DNA of 64,000 nucleotides, taken from positions 3,844,001 to 3,908,000 of the forward strand of contig NZ_CP014571.1 in the NCBI RefSeq assembly GCF_017357425.1. Direction: 5' to 3'. The notes beneath the pieces are model-generated. The model was not told where the DNA came from, made no database searches, and was given only the letters and a program-made list of their open reading frames with translations. Shown piece by piece: positions 1 to 9,581 of the stretch (positions within the stretch are counted from its first letter, which is position 1; every line of letters begins with the position of its first letter). Made by a program: the position numbers and the translations under genes. Source of the DNA: Arthrobacter sp. D5-1. GTDB taxonomy: Bacteria > Actinomycetota > Actinomycetes > Actinomycetales > Micrococcaceae.

Positions 1-385
1 ACTGGTCAACAGACAGCGAACCTACGCGAACGATGGTTCCCGGCTGCAATCTGCGGGCAACGAAAAGTGCCACCACAACCAACGGCAGAATGATGCCCAG
101 CAGCAGGAAGAACAGGTTTCCAAGGTTCCAGAGGTTGTAACGCTCTCCGAACATGGGCAGCAGGGACGCGACGAACATCAGCAGCGTGGAGCCGAAGACC
201 GTCAGGTCACGGATGGTGAACGGCCCTGCGACGGCGTCGTACTTGGTGGCGCCGTTCTTGGCAGCGTCGTTATTGGCGGCGTCAGGGTTCCCAGCAGCGT
301 TGCCACCTGGTGTGGTGGCCGTTCCAGCCGTGGTGTCCGGTCCCGTCCGGGGTGAGTCGTGCGGGCCTGGGCTCAGCTGGTTCAT
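1..385 (-). CDS. membrane protein, function unknown (3' end cut off)
   Basis: An open frame on the minus strand starts at ATG 385 and runs off the left edge, so at least 128 residues are visible and the C-terminus is missing. AAGGAG lies 6 nt upstream of the ATG, which fixes the start. Residues 1-55 are a hydrophilic tail rich in Pro, Thr, Gly, Asn and Ala. Two hydrophobic segments follow (about 63-77 and 83-107) with a short polar loop between them, then an Arg-rich turn. I do not recognise a family. It diverges from the acetyl-CoA synthetase gene. The call as a real gene rests on the ribosome binding site and the membrane-protein pattern. Confidence 0.75.
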   Translation of the reverse strand, partial: MNQLSPGPHDSPRTGPDTTAGTATTPGGNAAGNPDAANNDAAKNGATKYDAVAGPFTIRDLTVFGSTLLMFVASLLPMFGERYNLWNLGNLFFLLLGIILPLVVVALFVARRLQPGTIVRVGSLSVDQ

Positions 386-856
386 CTATTTCTCCTTCGT
401 ACGGCGGCGTCTTGGGCAGTCCGGACAGGTGACCCCCGCAGGATTCCGCGGAAAACCGGCCACGCTCGAGGTGCGTCCCAAGACTTCTTCAGCCTATGCC
501 ACCCCACTGACAGGGTTCTAGCTGAAAACGGCCATCCGGCTTCGCCCACAGCAAACTCCAAGGTCCCTTACAGATAGTGACCGGCTTCGGCAGCGCATAC
601 TACGGCGGGAGGGGGGCCGCCGTCGTGCGTCATGTAAACGGTTCCCGGCCGCCGGTGCCGCCATTCGTCGCTAAATTTGCGCCGCTCACTGGCGCGTTTG
701 TGACGACGCACACGTAGGACCTTTCAAAGCGATAGTGTTGATGGCGGACAGCACTCTGCGGACCTTTCGGGGAGACGTTCGACGCCGACGACGGCCCGGG
801 CGGGAACCTCGCGGCAGGTTCCGCGCAGCAAAGATCGATGAATGATGAGGTTCACC
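386..856. other. intergenic region between divergent genes
   Basis: No convincing gene was seen in this stretch. It must hold the promoters of the left membrane protein gene and of acs, but no clear -35/-10 pair stands out. The one site worth noting is a TGTG-N6-CACA palindrome at 699-712, listed separately. Confidence 0.6.
699..712. promoter_or_regulatory. candidate Crp/GlxR site upstream of acs
   Basis: TGTGACGACGCACA has perfect TGTG and CACA half sites six bases apart, the core of Crp/GlxR sites in actinobacteria. It is about 145 bp upstream of the acs start. A Crp/GlxR-type regulator is encoded at 16261-16938. Control of acetate genes by this regulator family is known from relatives; binding here is inference. 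Confidence 0.4.
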
Positions 857-2896
857 ATGTCCCAGGACACCACCGGATCCACGGCCACCGCTGCAGCTTC
901 AACTGCTCAGAACGGGGCACACGTCGAGGCGCTTGAAAATCTCCTCCACGAGAACCGCAAGTTCGCGCCTTCCGCAGACTTCGCCGCGAACAGCGTGACA
1001 AACGCGGACGCCTATAAAGAGGCAGAAGCGGACCGTCCCGCGTTTTGGGCCAAGCAGGCCCGTGAGCTGTTGACCTGGGACAAGGACTTCACCGAGGCCT
1101 TGGATTGGTCCAACCCGCCGTTCGCCAAGTGGTTTGTCGGCGGCGAGATCAACGCTGCGTACAACGCGCTGGACCGCCATGTGGAGAATGGCTTGGGCGA
1201 CCGGGTCGCCATTTACTTCGAAGGCGAACCCGGGGACACCCGGACCTACACCTATGCACAGCTGACCGAAGAGGTGAAGAAGGCCGCCAACGCCTTTGAG
1301 TCCCTCGGCGTGGCCAAGGGCGACCGCGTGGCTGTCTACCTGCCCATGATCCCCGAGGCCGTCATCACGCTCCTTGCCTGCGCCAGGATCGGGGCCGTGC
1401 ACTCAGTGGTGTTCGGTGGCTTCTCCGCTGACGCGTTGCGCTCCCGGATCGAGGACGCCGAGGCCAAGCTGGTGGTCACCGCCGACGGCACCTACCGCCG
1501 AGGCAAGCCCAGCGCCCTGAAGCCCGCAGTGGACGAAGCCCTCTCCAAAGAAGGTCACACTGTCCAGAACGTTGTGGTGGTCAAGCGCAACGGCGAGGAC
1601 GTCAACTGGGTGGAGGGCCGCGACCTCTGGTGGTCCGACACGGTTGATAAAGCCGACACCGAGCACACCGCCGTCGGGCATGACTCCGAGCACCCGCTGT
1701 TCATCCTCTACACCTCCGGTACCACCGGAAAGCCCAAGGGCATCCTGCACACCACCGGCGGCTACCTCACCCAGGGCGCCTACACCCACAAGGCCGTATT
1801 CGACCTCCACCCGGAAACGGATGTGTACTGGTGCACCGCAGACGTCGGATGGGTTACCGGCCACTCCTACGTCACCTACGCGCCGCTCATCAACGGCGCC
1901 ACCCAGGTCATGTACGAAGGCACCCCCGATTCCCCTCACCAGGGCCGCTGGTGGGAAATCGTGGAGAAGTACAAGGTCTCCATCCTCTACACCGCGCCCA
2001 CCGCAATCCGGACGTTCATGAAATGGGGCCGGGACATCCCGGACAAGTACGATCTCTCCTCCATCCGCGTCCTGGGCTCCGTGGGCGAATCCATCAACCC
2101 CGAAGCGTGGATGTGGTACCGCGACGTCATCGGTGCCAACGCCGGCAAGAACGGCGAAAAGAAGGAACACCCGGCACCGATCGTGGACACCTGGTGGCAG
2201 ACCGAAACCGGCGCACAGATGATCGCCCCGCTTCCCGGCGTCACAGCCACCAAACCCGGCTCGGCCCAGGTCCCACTGCCCGGCATCGCCGTAGACGTAG
2301 TGGACGAAGCCGGCCAGCCAGTAGCCAACGGTGAAGGCGGCTACTTGGTTGTCCGCGAACCGTGGCCGTCCATGCTGCGAGGCATCTGGGGCGACCCCGA
2401 GCGCTTCAAGGACACCTACTGGTCCCGCTTCGAGGCCATGTACTTCGCCGGCGACGGTGCCAAGAAGGACGAGGACGGCGACGTCTGGCTCCTGGGCCGC
2501 GTGGACGACGTCATGAACGTCTCCGGCCACCGCCTGTCCACTACGGAGATCGAGTCCGCACTGGTCAGCCACCCGTCCGTGGCTGAAGCAGCCGTGGTGG
2601 GTGCCGCTGACGAGACCACCGGACAGGCCGTGGTGGCGTTCGTCATCCTTCGCGGTGACGCCGTGAACAACGGCGACGAAACCGTCCTGGAACTGCGCAA
2701 CCACGTGGGCAAGGAAATCGGCCCGATCGCCAAGCCCAAGCAGCTGCTGATCGTCCCGGAACTTCCCAAGACCCGCTCCGGCAAGATCGTCCGACGCCTC
2801 CTGAAGGACATCGCAGAAGGTCGCGACACCGGTGACGCCACCACCCTGGCAGACCCCGGAATCATGACCCAGATCGCTGATTCGCTCCGCAAGTAA
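857..2896 (+). CDS. acs: acetyl-CoA synthetase
   Basis: This cytoplasmic AMP-forming enzyme activates acetate to acetyl-AMP and then acetyl-CoA. The 679-residue product has the usual family length. The adenylation-loop motif [11 protein letters not shown] lies near residue 285, and the C-terminal domain has the TRSGKIVRR motif near residue 643, whose lysine is the known acetylation control site in this family. ATGs also exist at 842 and 845, but GATGAGG sits 6 nt before the ATG at 857, so that start is preferred. The gene is monocistronic, bounded by a long upstream region and a strong hairpin downstream. Confidence 0.96.
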   Translation: MSQDTTGSTATAAASTAQNGAHVEALENLLHENRKFAPSADFAANSVTNADAYKEAEADRPAFWAKQARELLTWDKDFTEALDWSNPPFAKWFVGGEINAAYNALDRHVENGLGDRVAIYFEGEPGDTRTYTYAQLTEEVKKAANAFESLGVAKGDRVAVYLPMIPEAVITLLACARIGAVHSVVFGGFSADALRSRIEDAEAKLVVTADGTYRRGKPSALKPAVDEALSKEGHTVQNVVVVKRNGEDVNWVEGRDLWWSDTVDKADTEHTAVGHDSEHPLFILYTSGTTGKPKGILHTTGGYLTQGAYTHKAVFDLHPETDVYWCTADVGWVTGHSYVTYAPLINGATQVMYEGTPDSPHQGRWWEIVEKYKVSILYTAPTAIRTFMKWGRDIPDKYDLSSIRVLGSVGESINPEAWMWYRDVIGANAGKNGEKKEHPAPIVDTWWQTETGAQMIAPLPGVTATKPGSAQVPLPGIAVDVVDEAGQPVANGEGGYLVVREPWPSMLRGIWGDPERFKDTYWSRFEAMYFAGDGAKKDEDGDVWLLGRVDDVMNVSGHRLSTTEIESALVSHPSVAEAAVVGAADETTGQAVVAFVILRGDAVNNGDETVLELRNHVGKEIGPIAKPKQLLIVPELPKTRSGKIVRRLLKDIAEGRDTGDATTLADPGIMTQIADSLRK

Positions 2897-2903
2897 GTAG
2901 TGG

Positions 2904-2945
2904 ACGACGGCGCCGCTCGCCTCCCAGGGTGAGCGGCGCCGTCGT
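2904..2945 (+). terminator. acs terminator hairpin
   Basis: A perfect 15-bp stem (2904-2918 with 2931-2945) and a 12-nt loop begin 7 nt after the acs stop codon. The run of T after it is short (GCGTT), so termination may be partial. Confidence 0.7.
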
Positions 2946-3073
2946 GCGTTAATGCAGGTGCGTGACGCTTGAGTGAGGACGCCGCGACCCGATGAGCCGC
3001 CGGGCGGACGGGCCGCGTCCTAGACTGGAGCCAGACTCAGCCCCCTGTTTGACGAAGTTCCAGAAAGGCCCTG

Positions 3074-3862
3074 ATGCTTCAGGCAGCACGCCACTCCGCC
3101 ATCATCGACGCCGTCCAGCGTGAGCGCGTGGTCCGGGTCTCTGACCTCGCGCAATTGTTGGGGGTCTCCCCCATGACCGTCCGGCGGGACATCGAAGCAC
3201 TGGAGGAATCCGGCCGCGTGGAACGTATCCATGGCGGAGCCAAGCTGCCCGGTGATGCAAGCACCCATGAACCGGGCTTTGAGCTGAAGTCCACGCAGCT
3301 TACCGCGGAGAAGCATGCCATTGCCGTCGAGGCTGCCTCGATGGTCCAAGAAGGCATGGCGATCGGACTCAGCGCCGGAACCACCACGTGGGCCCTTGCC
3401 CAGGAACTGGTCCACGGCCCCCGCATTACTGTGGTCACCAACTCCATCAGGATCGCCGACCTCTTTCATCACGGGTCCTCATCAGGGCCCGCCCGGTTCG
3501 GCTCCACAGTGATCCTGATCGGCGGCGAGCGCACACCGTCGGACGCGCTGGTGGGTCCCATTGCCACCTCTTCGCTCAAACAACTTCACCTGGACGTCCT
3601 GTTCCTGGGAGTCCACGGCATGGATGCCCAGGCCGGCTTCACCACCCCGAACCTGCTGGAAGCAGAAACTGACCGGGCCTTCATGACGTCCGCACGGAGC
3701 ACCGTTGTGTTGGCCGACCACAGCAAGTGGGGCGTGGTGGGCATCGCTTCGATCGCCCAGTTGGAAGAGGCCGACGAGCTGATCACCGATTCGCTGCTGG
3801 GCGAGGACGCCCGACGCGTGCTGGCCGAGAATGTGGCCAAGTTGAAGATCGCCGGAGTCTAA
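3074..3862 (+). CDS. DeoR/GlpR-family transcriptional regulator
   Basis: The 262-residue protein starts with a DeoR-type winged helix (about residues 1-57, containing VSDLAQLLGVSPMTVRRDI) and continues into the sugar-phosphate-sensing DeoR C-terminal domain, with GLSAGTTTWALA and the LADHSKWG motif near the end. Members repress sugar or polyol operons until a phosphorylated sugar binds. AGAAAGG precedes the ATG. The next genes encode an ABC/FtsX exporter 99 bp downstream on the same strand. It may control that exporter or act elsewhere; the sequence does not decide. Confidence 0.9.
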   Translation: MLQAARHSAIIDAVQRERVVRVSDLAQLLGVSPMTVRRDIEALEESGRVERIHGGAKLPGDASTHEPGFELKSTQLTAEKHAIAVEAASMVQEGMAIGLSAGTTTWALAQELVHGPRITVVTNSIRIADLFHHGSSSGPARFGSTVILIGGERTPSDALVGPIATSSLKQLHLDVLFLGVHGMDAQAGFTTPNLLEAETDRAFMTSARSTVVLADHSKWGVVGIASIAQLEEADELITDSLLGEDARRVLAENVAKLKIAGV

Positions 3863-3961
3863 CCCAGCCACCTGCGTCTCATACCCCGGGTGGAGGCGTG
3901 GCCGCAGAGTTCAGCCGCGGGACTGACGCCGGCGGAGGTGCCCTTCGGGGAAGCTGGATTT

Positions 3962-4750
3962 ATGAACGCCATCCTCCACGCCCAGCAACTCACCAAGCAT
4001 TACCCCGGCAGCATTGCGCTGGACCACGTCGACTTCACCGCGAACTCCGGCGAATCCATCGCGATCATCGGACCCTCCGGGTCGGGCAAGACCACCCTGC
4101 TGCACTGCCTCGCCGGAATTTTGAGGCCCGACGCCGGTTCGATCACCTTGAACACGCCAACGGCACCTTTGCGCCTGGATACCCTGGACGACGCAGCGTT
4201 GTCCCGCCTGCGCAGGGAAGAGTTCGGCTTCGTGTTCCAGCAGGGCATGCTCCTCCCGGAACTGACCGCCGTGGAGAACGTTGCACTGGCGCTGATGCTC
4301 AACGGCACAGACCGCACAACCTCCGAGACCCGTGCCGCCGAATGGCTTGGAGCATTGGGGCTTGCAGGCATGGAGCAGCGCCGCTTGGGCGAGCTGTCCG
4401 GCGGACAGGTACAGCGTGTAGCCATCGCCCGGGCACAAGTCACGGGCGCCCGGGTTGTCTTCGCCGATGAGCCCACCGGCGCCTTGGACTCGACCACGTC
4501 CAATGAAGTCCTGGACGTCCTGCTTCGCTCGGTGGCAGCCAACGGTCGCACGTTGCTGGTAGTCACCCACGATCCCAACGTGGCAGCCCGATGCCAGCGC
4601 GTGGTCGAGTTGCGCGACGGCAGAATCGTGGCGGACAGCGGCGGAACCGCCCAGCCAGGGTCACCCGCTCAGCCGGGCACCACCCCCGCTGCACCGGTTG
4701 CCACGGCGGCACCGTCCACCCACAACTTCAAGGGTGCCTTCAATGTCTAG
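3962..4750 (+). CDS. ABC transporter ATP-binding protein (MacB/LolD-type)
   Basis: This 262-residue nucleotide-binding subunit has Walker A GPSGSGKTT near residue 36, a Q-loop (FVFQQGMLL), signature LSGGQVQR near 145 and Walker B VVFADEPTGALD near 163. This pattern is typical of the MacB/LolD class that pairs with FtsX-like permeases. An upstream GTG/ATG extension is open, but MNAIL at 3962 matches where homologues begin. The C-terminal 40 residues are a Pro/Ala/Thr-rich tail. The stop overlaps the permease start by 8 bp, indicating translational coupling. Confidence 0.9.
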   Translation: MNAILHAQQLTKHYPGSIALDHVDFTANSGESIAIIGPSGSGKTTLLHCLAGILRPDAGSITLNTPTAPLRLDTLDDAALSRLRREEFGFVFQQGMLLPELTAVENVALALMLNGTDRTTSETRAAEWLGALGLAGMEQRRLGELSGGQVQRVAIARAQVTGARVVFADEPTGALDSTTSNEVLDVLLRSVAANGRTLLVVTHDPNVAARCQRVVELRDGRIVADSGGTAQPGSPAQPGTTPAAPVATAAPSTHNFKGAFNV

Positions 4751-6113
4751 CCTCTCCATGGCCCTCAGGCTCACCCCGTACCTTGCGCGGAGCAACGGCA
4801 GCAGCCTCCGCGAAACAGGCCTCCGCGACGCCGGCCTGCCGGTCCTCGCTTTCGGAACCGTCACGGCCCTACTGCTCACTGTTGCCGGCGGCTCGCAGGT
4901 TTTCTGGTCCTGGTCCGACGACATCGCAGGCACTTACCAAGCGCTCGCCGTCGTCGCCATGGTCTTGCTCATCATCCCGCTCCTGACGCTGGGCGCCTCG
5001 GCCGCGCGACTGGCCGCCCGCCGTCGTGATGACCGCTTGGCTTCCTTGCGCCTGCTGGGCGCCAACAGCGCCACCGTGGTGTGGATGACCGTCATCGAGT
5101 CCACAGTGCTCGCGGCGGTGGGAGCGCTGGCGGGCGCGGGACTATACGCGTGCGTTGCACCGTTCCTCGGCCTGATCCAGTTCCGCGGCCAAGCCATAGG
5201 CGGCCATGCTTGGCTGTCCGTGCCCTCCATCCTCGGTTGCATCCTGGGCGTCTGCGTGCTGGCCGCTGCGAGCGCCGCCCTTGGACTGCGGAAAGTCGTG
5301 GTCACCCCGTTGGGCGTCAGGACCAGGCAAACGGCCGACGGCGCGCATTGGGTTCGCGGACTCATCGCCGCTGTCGTGGTGGTGGTCGGAGTCATCGCGA
5401 TGGGGATGCTCAGCAGCTTTGGTGCGTACATCGTCATCATCGCGGTGATGGGCGGCTGCTTTGGCTTGGCACTGCTCGCCTTGAACCTGATGGGTCCTTG
5501 GATCCTGCGGTTGCGCGCGTCCTCGCAGCTCAAGCGGGCCAAGCGACCCGAGCAGCTGCTGGCCGCCCGGACAGTTCTGGAGAGCCCCAAGGAATCGTGG
5601 CGGCAAGTTGGGGGCGTCGCGATGACCAGCTTTGTGGGGGTGTTCGTGGGCGTCGGCATGGCAGTGGCCGACACCATGGGCGGCAGCGCCACGGATGAGA
5701 CGGCGTTGTTGGTCCGGGACATCAACACCGGGGTAATGATCACCCTGTTGGGTTCATTCCTGATGGTGGCCTGCTCAGCCGGCGTGAACCAGGCGGCAGC
5801 AGTTCTTGACCGGGCGTCCACCTTGGTGGCCCTGGACCGGGTGGGCATGCCGCGCAAACTCATGGTCGCTGCGCGGGTCAAAGCCGTCATGTCCCCGCTG
5901 TTCCTGGTGGCCGGCATCTCTGCGGCTGCTGCGGCCGCGCTGGTCCTGCCGTTGACGGGCATGGTGTTGTTGACCCAGCCCGTGGTGTTCCTGACCATCG
6001 GCGGAGTGTTCGCCGCCGGTTTCCTGCTGGTCCGTCTGGCCGTCGCTGCCGGGACAGCGCAGATCAGCCAGGTGCTGGCCCGCCCGGAGCGTTACGCGAG
6101 CATGGACTCCTGA
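4743..6113 (+). CDS. FtsX-like permease of ABC transporter
   Basis: The 456-residue integral membrane protein has many hydrophobic segments and the layout of FtsX/MacB-type permeases, including the ARLAARRRDDRLASLRLLG stretch after the early membrane segments and a second repeat in the C-terminal half (VALDRVGMPRKLMVAARVK). ATG 4743 overlaps the ATPase stop and has AAGGGTG upstream. Together with the ATPase it probably exports a peptide, lipid or antibiotic. The substrate is not evident. Confidence 0.88.
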   Translation: MSSLSMALRLTPYLARSNGSSLRETGLRDAGLPVLAFGTVTALLLTVAGGSQVFWSWSDDIAGTYQALAVVAMVLLIIPLLTLGASAARLAARRRDDRLASLRLLGANSATVVWMTVIESTVLAAVGALAGAGLYACVAPFLGLIQFRGQAIGGHAWLSVPSILGCILGVCVLAAASAALGLRKVVVTPLGVRTRQTADGAHWVRGLIAAVVVVVGVIAMGMLSSFGAYIVIIAVMGGCFGLALLALNLMGPWILRLRASSQLKRAKRPEQLLAARTVLESPKESWRQVGGVAMTSFVGVFVGVGMAVADTMGGSATDETALLVRDINTGVMITLLGSFLMVACSAGVNQAAAVLDRASTLVALDRVGMPRKLMVAARVKAVMSPLFLVAGISAAAAAALVLPLTGMVLLTQPVVFLTIGGVFAAGFLLVRLAVAAGTAQISQVLARPERYASMDS

Positions 6114-6145
6114 CCCGGCCGTCCGCCGTCGCAACCTCCCGCGGG

Positions 6146-7165
6146 CTATTTGCAGCCGCAGGACTGTCGGATGATCAGCTCGGTGGGCAGGATGTGGTGC
6201 TGTGGTTCCTCGGCGCGGCCCTTGCCTACCAACGCACGAACGGCGGCTTCGGCCATCAGTTGGACCGGCTGCGCCACCGTAGTCAGTGCGGGCCAACTGT
6301 ATTCGGAGTCCAACGACCCATCGAAGGACACCAGCGCCATGTCCTCGGGCACCCGGACTCCGGCCTCGTGGAAGGCCCGGAGGATGCCGATGGCCTGCAT
6401 GTCGTTACTGGCAAAGATCGCAGTGGGCCGGTTGGCCATGGACAGGAATCGCTTGCCCACTTCGTAGCCGCCGGGCCGGGTGAACGGACTGTGCAGCATA
6501 GGGCCATCCGGCAGGCCCGCTTCACGCAGCGTGGCCAGCCAGCCAACTTCGCGTCCGTCCAGTTGATTGCCGGTGTTGGTGCCGATGGCCAGGCCGATGT
6601 TCGTGTGTCCATGGCCTATCAGGTGCTGGACAGCGGCACGGCCGCCAGCTTCCAAGTCCACGCCAACGCTGGCGAAACCCGGCGGGGATCCTGCGTTGTT
6701 CAAGAGGACTGACGGGATTTCCGAGGCCTCCAACTCCGTGACGTCAGGGTCGAACACACAGCTGGCCAGAAACACGCCGTCCACCTGGCGTGCGGCCAGG
6801 GTCCGGATATTCTTCCGCTCGCGGGTCAGGCTGCCATCCGAGTTGGTGAGAACCATGCCGTAGCCCAAGTCCGATGCCGCTTCTTCCACGGCATGGGCCA
6901 GATGCGTGAAGAACGGGTTGGTGTTGTCCGGCACCACAACGCCGATTGTCTCGCTGGAACCGAGCTTCAGCGCCCGCGCCGCAGCGTTGGGCCGGTACCC
7001 CAGCACACGGATGGCATCACGCACTTTGGCTTCCGTGGCGGGGGCAACGTTCTTGGGCCCACCGTTCACCACATAACTCACGACGGCGGTACTCACCCCG
7101 GCGTACCGGGCCACGTCTTTGCGTGTAACCGGGCCGCGCGGGGTTTGTACTGCTGTTGTTGTCAT
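6146..7165 (-). CDS. LacI-family transcriptional regulator
   Basis: The 339-residue protein has an N-terminal LacI helix-turn-helix (about residues 14-68, TRKDVARYAGVSTAVVSYVVNG) and a periplasmic-binding-like sensor domain. It is the likely repressor of the alpha-galactoside locus: it is second in a two-gene minus-strand unit after the Gfo/Idh oxidoreductase (14-bp gap), and operator-like palindromes lie in the divergent promoter region at 8456-8547. The C-terminus ends IIRQSCGCK, as in many actinobacterial LacI proteins. The ribosome binding site is weak, so translation may depend on the upstream gene. Confidence 0.92.
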   Translation of the reverse strand: MTTTAVQTPRGPVTRKDVARYAGVSTAVVSYVVNGGPKNVAPATEAKVRDAIRVLGYRPNAAARALKLGSSETIGVVVPDNTNPFFTHLAHAVEEAASDLGYGMVLTNSDGSLTRERKNIRTLAARQVDGVFLASCVFDPDVTELEASEIPSVLLNNAGSPPGFASVGVDLEAGGRAAVQHLIGHGHTNIGLAIGTNTGNQLDGREVGWLATLREAGLPDGPMLHSPFTRPGGYEVGKRFLSMANRPTAIFASNDMQAIGILRAFHEAGVRVPEDMALVSFDGSLDSEYSWPALTTVAQPVQLMAEAAVRALVGKGRAEEPQHHILPTELIIRQSCGCK

Positions 7166-7179
7166 GAGGTAAATGCTAG

Positions 7180-8379
7180 CTACTCCACAGGAGCATCACC
7201 GAAGTCGCGGATGGGGAGCCGTTCCCCATCACGAAGTGCGGATTCGTGGGCGACGATCCCGGGGAGGGTGAAGCGGGCCGCCACCCAGGCGTTGACCGGT
7301 GGAAGCGTCCGGTTGTTCACCGCCGTCACAAAGTCGTCCACCAGGAATTGGTGGCTGCCTTCGTGCCCGTTGGGTGCGCCCAGGAACTCGTCGGGCAAAC
7401 GGGACTGATCGTGAACCGGCGCAAGGCCTGAGATGAAGGCGTCGCGCAGTTCCGGCGCCACGTCTGCCAGGGAGGGATCATCGGCGGACATGGTCGGTTT
7501 GGTTTCCACCTGCTCGGATACGTCCTGCACGGAAGACTTGTCCTGCCACACGGTGGTGGTGGCGAGTTGTTCAAAGCTGGCCTCCGTGCCAAAGAAACGG
7601 AAGCGTGATTCCCGGATGTGCGAGGGGTAGCCGACGCGGCGCATCTCATTGGTGCGCATCGCGCCGCCGTCGTTCATTTCGAACAGCGCCGTGGCGTTGG
7701 AAAAGTCGTTGGCGAACATGCTGACTTCCTTGTCGAAGACACCGTCGCCGCGCTGGTCCTTCACTCCGATGCAGCTGACACTGACCGCGTGTCCGGGAAC
7801 AGCGCCAAGGACACCGCCGATTGCGTGGGTCGGGTAGAGCATGGGCGGGTAGCTGGCAGTTTCCTTCCAATGCTCTCCGCCGCTGTACTGGTAGGCCTCG
7901 TAGAATCCCAGGTCCATGTCGTGGACGTAGTCGCCCTCGGTATAGAAGATCCTGCCAAATTTGCCGGCGGCGTGCTGCTGGCGGGCGAACACCGTGGCGG
8001 GGTTGTAGTAGCTGGTCTCCCCCATCGCATACACAAGCTTGGTCTCCCGTACGGCTTCGATGATCCGGGCGATTTCTTCTTCGGAAATGGCCATCGGCAC
8101 GGCTGAATAGACGTGCTTTCCAGCGCGCAGGGCACGCTCGACCAAGGGCCCGTGGGTCCACCGCTGCGTGAAGATGGCAACAGCATCGACGTCGGACTCC
8201 AACAACTCCTCAAAGCTGCCCTTGACGCCGTCCAGGCCCCAGCGTTCCTGGGCTGCAGCTGCACGTTCGGGGAGTTCATCCACTGCGTAAACCGCACTGA
8301 CGCCCGGGTGGAGCTTGAACAAGTGCGCGAACTGGCTGCCGAACTGCCCGACACCCACAACACCGATCGAAAACGTCAT
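7180..8379 (-). CDS. Gfo/Idh/MocA-family oxidoreductase
   Basis: This 399-residue NAD(P)-dependent sugar dehydrogenase begins MTFSIGVVGVGQFGSQFA, a Rossmann GxGxxG motif, followed by the family's C-terminal alpha/beta domain. The ATG at 8379 is chosen because AGGAAAGG precedes it; a longer open frame to 8454 has no support. It is the first gene of the minus-strand unit with lacI and diverges from the sugar ABC transporter. It probably oxidises or epimerises a sugar released by the alpha-galactosidase; the exact substrate is inference. Confidence 0.88.
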   Translation of the reverse strand: MTFSIGVVGVGQFGSQFAHLFKLHPGVSAVYAVDELPERAAAAQERWGLDGVKGSFEELLESDVDAVAIFTQRWTHGPLVERALRAGKHVYSAVPMAISEEEIARIIEAVRETKLVYAMGETSYYNPATVFARQQHAAGKFGRIFYTEGDYVHDMDLGFYEAYQYSGGEHWKETASYPPMLYPTHAIGGVLGAVPGHAVSVSCIGVKDQRGDGVFDKEVSMFANDFSNATALFEMNDGGAMRTNEMRRVGYPSHIRESRFRFFGTEASFEQLATTTVWQDKSSVQDVSEQVETKPTMSADDPSLADVAPELRDAFISGLAPVHDQSRLPDEFLGAPNGHEGSHQFLVDDFVTAVNNRTLPPVNAWVAARFTLPGIVAHESALRDGERLPIRDFGDAPVE

Positions 8380-8455
8380 TGTTTGCCTTTCCTGAAGCTG
8401 CAGGCGCAGCTTGCGAAGCGTCCCTTTTTGGGTTCCACATGAGTCTTCCATCACG

Positions 8456-8467
8456 ATCTACACGAGT
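8456..8467. promoter_or_regulatory. operator-like site, oxidoreductase side
   Basis: ATCTACACGAGT is the exact reverse complement of a 12-bp segment (8536-8547) in the second site. It lies 77 bp upstream of the oxidoreductase start. It is probably a LacI-family operator. Confidence 0.5.
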
Positions 8468-8531
8468 CAACAAAAGAAACAGATTCGAACAATTTTCACC
8501 AAAATTTCCAGTCATGTCTTGCGCTTGCCAA

Positions 8532-8547
8532 ATCTACTCGTGTAGAT
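8532..8547. promoter_or_regulatory. operator-like palindrome, ABC operon side
   Basis: ATCTACTCGTGTAGAT has 6-bp inverted arms (ATCTAC/GTAGAT) around a 4-bp centre, typical of LacI-family operators. It lies 45 bp before the first permease gene. A loop between this site and 8456-8467 (about 76 bp apart) could repress both directions. Confidence 0.55.
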
Positions 8548-8592
8548 TCGCCTCCAGTTGTTACCCACATCACAGTCAGGAAAGGGTCGACG

Positions 8593-9555
8593 ATGACCAC
8601 GCTAACCAAGCAACCCGGGAAGGCTTCGGGGCGTTCCGGAGACAGCCACGGGCGCAAGCTCCAACCTGCCAAACGCAGCATGACCAGCCGCCTCGGCGAC
8701 CTGAAAATCGCTCTCTTCTTCATCTTCCCGGCCGTGATCGGCTTCGTAGCTTTCTTCCTGGTCCCCACCATCCGCGGCATTTACCTCAGCTTCACGGAAT
8801 ACAGCATCCTGGGTGAACCCACCTGGATCGGGATCAAGAACTACACCGCGATCTTCGCCGATGAACTGTTCTGGAACGCCATGGGGGTCACCCTCCAGTA
8901 CGTCGGCCTCAACATCGGATTCCAGACCGTCATTGCCTTGGGGCTGGCCTTGCTGATGCACCGGGTTGCCAAATCCACGTTCGTCCGCGGGGCACTGTTG
9001 CTCCCCTTCTTGGTGGCCAACGTCATCGTCGCCCTCCTTTGGTTCTGGATGCTTGACTACCAGCTGGGCATCGTCAATGAAGTCATGAGCTGGGTGGGAC
9101 TTCCCCGCGTCGCCTTCTTCGGCAGCGAACAATGGGCCATCCCCACCATCGCGTTCGTGAACGTGTGGCGGCACATGGGCTACACCGCGCTCCTGATTTT
9201 CGCCGGGCTGCAATCCATCCCCAACCACCTCTATGAGGTTGCAAACCTCGACGGCGCGTCCCCCACCAGGACGTTCTGGAGCGTCACCATGCCGCTGCTC
9301 CGCCCCGTGTTGGTGTTGGTGTTGGTAGTCACCGTGATCGGTTCCTTCCAGGTGTTCGACACTGTGGCCGTCACCACCAACGGTGGCCCCGTCAACGCCT
9401 CCCGCGTGATCCAGATGTACATCTACCAAAAAGCCTTCGGCGAGTCCGACTTCGGCTACGCCTCCGCCCTGTCCGTCATCCTCTTCGTCATTCTCGCCCT
9501 GGTGGCCTTCGTGCAAATGAAGTTCCTCAAGGGCAATGAATCGGACCTGGACTAA
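8593..9555 (+). CDS. sugar ABC transporter permease (MalF-type)
   Basis: The 320-residue membrane protein has six predicted membrane segments after a 40-residue cytoplasmic tail and the permease coupling motif near EVANLDGASPTRTFWSVTMPLL. It is the first permease of a carbohydrate uptake ABC-1 transporter. AGGAAAGG precedes the ATG. It is the first gene of the operon that includes the alpha-galactosidase, so the substrate is probably melibiose, raffinose or a related alpha-galactoside. No ATPase gene is present; a shared MsiK-type ATPase elsewhere is usual in actinobacteria. Confidence 0.92.
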   Translation: MTTLTKQPGKASGRSGDSHGRKLQPAKRSMTSRLGDLKIALFFIFPAVIGFVAFFLVPTIRGIYLSFTEYSILGEPTWIGIKNYTAIFADELFWNAMGVTLQYVGLNIGFQTVIALGLALLMHRVAKSTFVRGALLLPFLVANVIVALLWFWMLDYQLGIVNEVMSWVGLPRVAFFGSEQWAIPTIAFVNVWRHMGYTALLIFAGLQSIPNHLYEVANLDGASPTRTFWSVTMPLLRPVLVLVLVVTVIGSFQVFDTVAVTTNGGPVNASRVIQMYIYQKAFGESDFGYASALSVILFVILALVAFVQMKFLKGNESDLD

Positions 9556-9581
9556 GCCGGATGTGGACTAAGGAAACCGCC

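Noticed and set aside
4934..5998. Long minus-strand frame opposite the FtsX-like permease
   Set aside because: Shadow of a high-GC coding gene: composition is Thr/Ala/Arg/Met-rich without domain signs, and the plus-strand frame is clearly a membrane protein.
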